From the NCBI RefSeq assembly GCF_905175375.1, contig NZ_CAJIMS010000001.1:2418001-2482000 (forward strand): DNA of 64,000 bases, read 5' to 3'. The translations under genes were made by a program, and so were the position numbers. The stretch comes from Chryseobacterium aquaeductus (GTDB lineage: Bacteria; Bacteroidota; Bacteroidia; Flavobacteriales; Weeksellaceae). Shown here piece after piece: positions 61,873 to 64,000 of the stretch (position 1 is its first letter; each line of letters starts with the position of its first letter). The notes beneath the pieces are model-generated. The model saw only the letters and a list, made by a program, of their open reading frames with translations, made no database searches and was not told the DNA's origin.

Positions 61873-64000
61873 TTACTTCACAGAAATCTCATCCACAAAA
61901 ACATACGCATCACCACCTGCTCCCTGATGCCATTCCGGAAGTTTGCCATAGTGATAAGCTTTTACTTTCAGATAACGGGCTTCGGTAGGGAGAACTTCAG
62001 TTGAGAAATCTTTCACCTGAACATTCGTGTCTTTTGGATCGATGCTATTTTCTAAAGTTTTTAGAAGAATAAAAGTTTTTCCATCCATCGAAGCGTAATA
62101 TTCTACTTTCTTAGGCATTAAAATCCATGCTCGGCTGTCTTGAAGGTATGTCGAAGAAATTTGATTGATCTGCTGAGGTGATTTAAAATCAATAATTGCT
62201 TCAAACGTTTGTCCTTGATAGCCTTGCCATTCGCCTTTTCGCCAGTTTACATCACCATAAATACCATCAATTACGGCAAACTTTCCACCTGCTGTATATT
62301 GAGGATTTACGCTGGAATTGATGGTGATGTCCCAATGATTGGGTCTTCTGTTAAAATTGGCAGTTGTGATTCCGCTTTTCTCGCCATTTCTTTCGGCATA
62401 CGTTGAAACCTGTGTTGTCTTGCTGATCGTGAAAGGTTCTTTATACACTTTAAAAGTTTTTCTCACGTTGGCGTCATCTTCATCCATCGTCATGTAGTAG
62501 ACTTTATCTTTTTCGTTCAAAGGTGTAATTTTTACCTGAGTCGAAAAATCAAACAATCGATCTGCAGCGATGACAGGAGAAGCGGTTTGTTCGGGATATT
62601 TTAAATCTTTAGCAACCTTTACATTTTCAAAACCTAAATGTTTCAGTTCACTTTTCGGAGTATTTTTAGTAATAATTCTTGTCGTACCGTCTTCTAAGTG
62701 TAATTTAATTTCATCAAAATAAGGCGTTACAGTCTCCCATTCGGGTTTCCCTGGTGTAACGGAATAAATTCCCATCGTGCTCAAAATATACCACGCACTC
62801 ATTTGTCCGCAATCTTCATTTCCAATCAAGCCATCCGGAGAATTTTTATAAAAATTATCGAGAATGTATTTTATTTTCGCTTCCGTTTTCTGAGGTCTGT
62901 CAACGAAATTATAAAGGTAAGCGATGTGATGACTCGGCTCATTTCCCTGAGCATATTGTCCCATTAAACCTGTAATATCTACCTGTTCTCTTCCCGTTGT
63001 TTTATCGGAAGCTGCGAAAATGGCATCAATAAATTGTTCAAATTTAGCTCTACCGCCGTGCGCCTGAATCAATCCCGGAATATCCTGCGGAACAGAATAC
63101 GAGTAATGCCACGAGTTTCCTTCCGTATAATTATTGTTGACTTCACTTGGGTCAAACGGTTCGTACCAGTTTCCGTTCTTTCTTGCCTGCATAAAACCAT
63201 TGTTTGGGTTGTAAAGGTTTTTCCAGTTTTGAGAACGTTTCATGAAATGTTGGTAATCTTCTTTTTTGTTTAAAATCTTCGCCATCTGAGCAATACACCA
63301 GTCGTCATAGGCATATTCCACGGTTTTAGAAACGCTCTCGTGCTCATCATCGATGCTGATGTAATTGTTCTGTTTGTAAGCATTTAAACCAAAAATATCC
63401 AGCATTGCAGAATTTTTTGAAGCTTCGAAAGCTTTTTCGTAATCGAAACCAGTAATTCCTTTTGCCATCGCATCTGCAATCACAGAAACTGAGTGGTAAC
63501 CGATCATACATTCGGTTTCGTTGGAAGCCAATTCCCAAACCGGAAGTTTGCCGCCTTGTTCACGTTGTTTGATGAAAGTATTAATGAAATCTGCCGTTCT
63601 TTTTCTGTCGATTAAAGTCATCAAAGGATGCGCACCTCTGAAAGTATCCCAAAGAGAGAAAACGGTGTAATAGTCAAAGTCTTTTGCCATATAGAATTTG
63701 TTGTCTCTTCCACGATATTTTCCGTCAACATCCATATTGATATTCGGCTGAGTGAAAACGTGGTACAAAGCGGTGTAGAAAACCGTAAGTTTGTCTTTGT
63801 CATGAGATTTTACTTCGATTTTTGAAAGCTCTTTATTCCAATCTGCTTCGGCTTGTTTTTTAATGGTTTCAAAATCATTTGATTTTCCTTCAGCCAACAT
63901 ATTTTTTCCTGCGCCTTCGTAACCTGTAGGAGAAATTGAAACTTTCACACTGATTTTTTCGCCTTTTTTAACTGCTGAAGTAAATGCCAAAGCTAATTTA
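61873..64000 (-). CDS. GH92 family alpha-mannosidase (start outside the window)
   Basis: The open frame continues to the window edge, so the N-terminal part (beta-sandwich domain and signal peptide) is missing; about 709 residues are visible. GH92 motifs: SLWDTFRGAHPLMTLID (catalytic-domain start), NEPSHHIAYLYN (calcium/substrate region) and GNEDCGQMSAWYILSTMGIY, which carries the catalytic acid region of GH92. After the (alpha/alpha)6 domain come a short beta domain and, in the last 140 residues, an F5/8 type C (discoidin-like) carbohydrate-binding module (INQISSTYLQDSRAWI, YLKVKAYHYGKLPEWH). Calcium-dependent exo-mannosidase, likely for N-glycan or mannan breakdown. No T9SS tail. Confidence 0.93.
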   Translation of the reverse strand, partial: KLALAFTSAVKKGEKISVKVSISPTGYEGAGKNMLAEGKSNDFETIKKQAEADWNKELSKIEVKSHDKDKLTVFYTALYHVFTQPNINMDVDGKYRGRDNKFYMAKDFDYYTVFSLWDTFRGAHPLMTLIDRKRTADFINTFIKQREQGGKLPVWELASNETECMIGYHSVSVIADAMAKGITGFDYEKAFEASKNSAMLDIFGLNAYKQNNYISIDDEHESVSKTVEYAYDDWCIAQMAKILNKKEDYQHFMKRSQNWKNLYNPNNGFMQARKNGNWYEPFDPSEVNNNYTEGNSWHYSYSVPQDIPGLIQAHGGRAKFEQFIDAIFAASDKTTGREQVDITGLMGQYAQGNEPSHHIAYLYNFVDRPQKTEAKIKYILDNFYKNSPDGLIGNEDCGQMSAWYILSTMGIYSVTPGKPEWETVTPYFDEIKLHLEDGTTRIITKNTPKSELKHLGFENVKVAKDLKYPEQTASPVIAADRLFDFSTQVKITPLNEKDKVYYMTMDEDDANVRKTFKVYKEPFTISKTTQVSTYAERNGEKSGITTANFNRRPNHWDITINSSVNPQYTAGGKFAVIDGIYGDVNWRKGEWQGYQGQTFEAIIDFKSPQQINQISSTYLQDSRAWILMPKKVEYYASMDGKTFILLKTLENSIDPKDTNVQVKDFSTEVLPTEARYLKVKAYHYGKLPEWHQGAGGDAYVFVDEISVK

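Overview
The window looks like chromosome of a flavobacterium (Bacteroidota), most likely of the Chryseobacterium group. The DNA is AT-rich. Many genes are preceded by the Bacteroidota promoter box TAnnTTTG. The deacetylase LpxC is fused to the dehydratase FabZ, a PorX-type regulator of type IX secretion (T9SS) is present, and several proteins end in T9SS sorting domains. No rRNA, tRNA, CRISPR array or prophage was seen. The genus is inferred from gene content and repeat style, not from a marker-gene comparison.

Positions 1-13236 are the end of an exopolysaccharide/O-antigen cluster, all on the + strand: a sugar aminotransferase (cut by the window edge), a Wzx flippase, glycosyltransferases, a Wzc-type tyrosine kinase/co-polymerase, an EpsG-type polymerase, a secreted beta-helix protein, an initiating sugar-phosphate transferase, and RmlC. 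Together they make a Wzx/Wzy-type polymer, with unit assembly, flipping, polymerisation and length control all present. Just after wzx lie the broken starts of two further genes. Two identical IS5-family insertion sequences in the same orientation (11127-12604 and 14853-16330) bracket rmlC and rimO.

Positions 16700-29300 hold housekeeping genes: rlpA-like, exonuclease III, porX, an HD phosphohydrolase, the lipid A block lpxD / lpxC-fabZ / lpxA, efp, an unrecognised 373-residue protein, a second lpxD-like gene, sucD and an outer-membrane barrel. Positions 29300-38200 hold a frameshifted small secreted protein, an ABC-2 exporter pair, a small T9SS-sorted protein, hemB, a cation/proton antiporter with a lipoprotein, an EamA exporter and purE.

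Positions 38167-42590 are three tandem paralogues of BspA-like 25-residue-repeat surface proteins with T9SS tails. They are plausible clients of the secretion system that PorX controls. Positions 42800-52800 carry a YiaA/B protein, ahcY, a phosphopantetheinyl transferase, a FUSC membrane protein, a DinB protein, a cobalamin adenosyltransferase / TPR / thiamine pyrophosphokinase operon, arginine decarboxylase and a HAD phosphatase. Positions 52980-64000 carry agmatinase (with the decarboxylase giving arginine to agmatine to putrescine), an alkylation-repair pair (Ada-like plus AlkB-like), a CocE-type hydrolase, a decayed receptor fragment, a BON/SH3 pair, a dicarboxylate symporter, a PhyH-type oxygenase and a GH92 mannosidase cut by the right edge.

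Intergenic spaces are rich in hairpin terminators and in short non-coding inverted-repeat elements. No clearly new defence or mobile system was found. The least explained items are the 373-residue protein at 25518, the beta-helix protein inside the polysaccharide operon, the BspA-like triplet and the repeat families.
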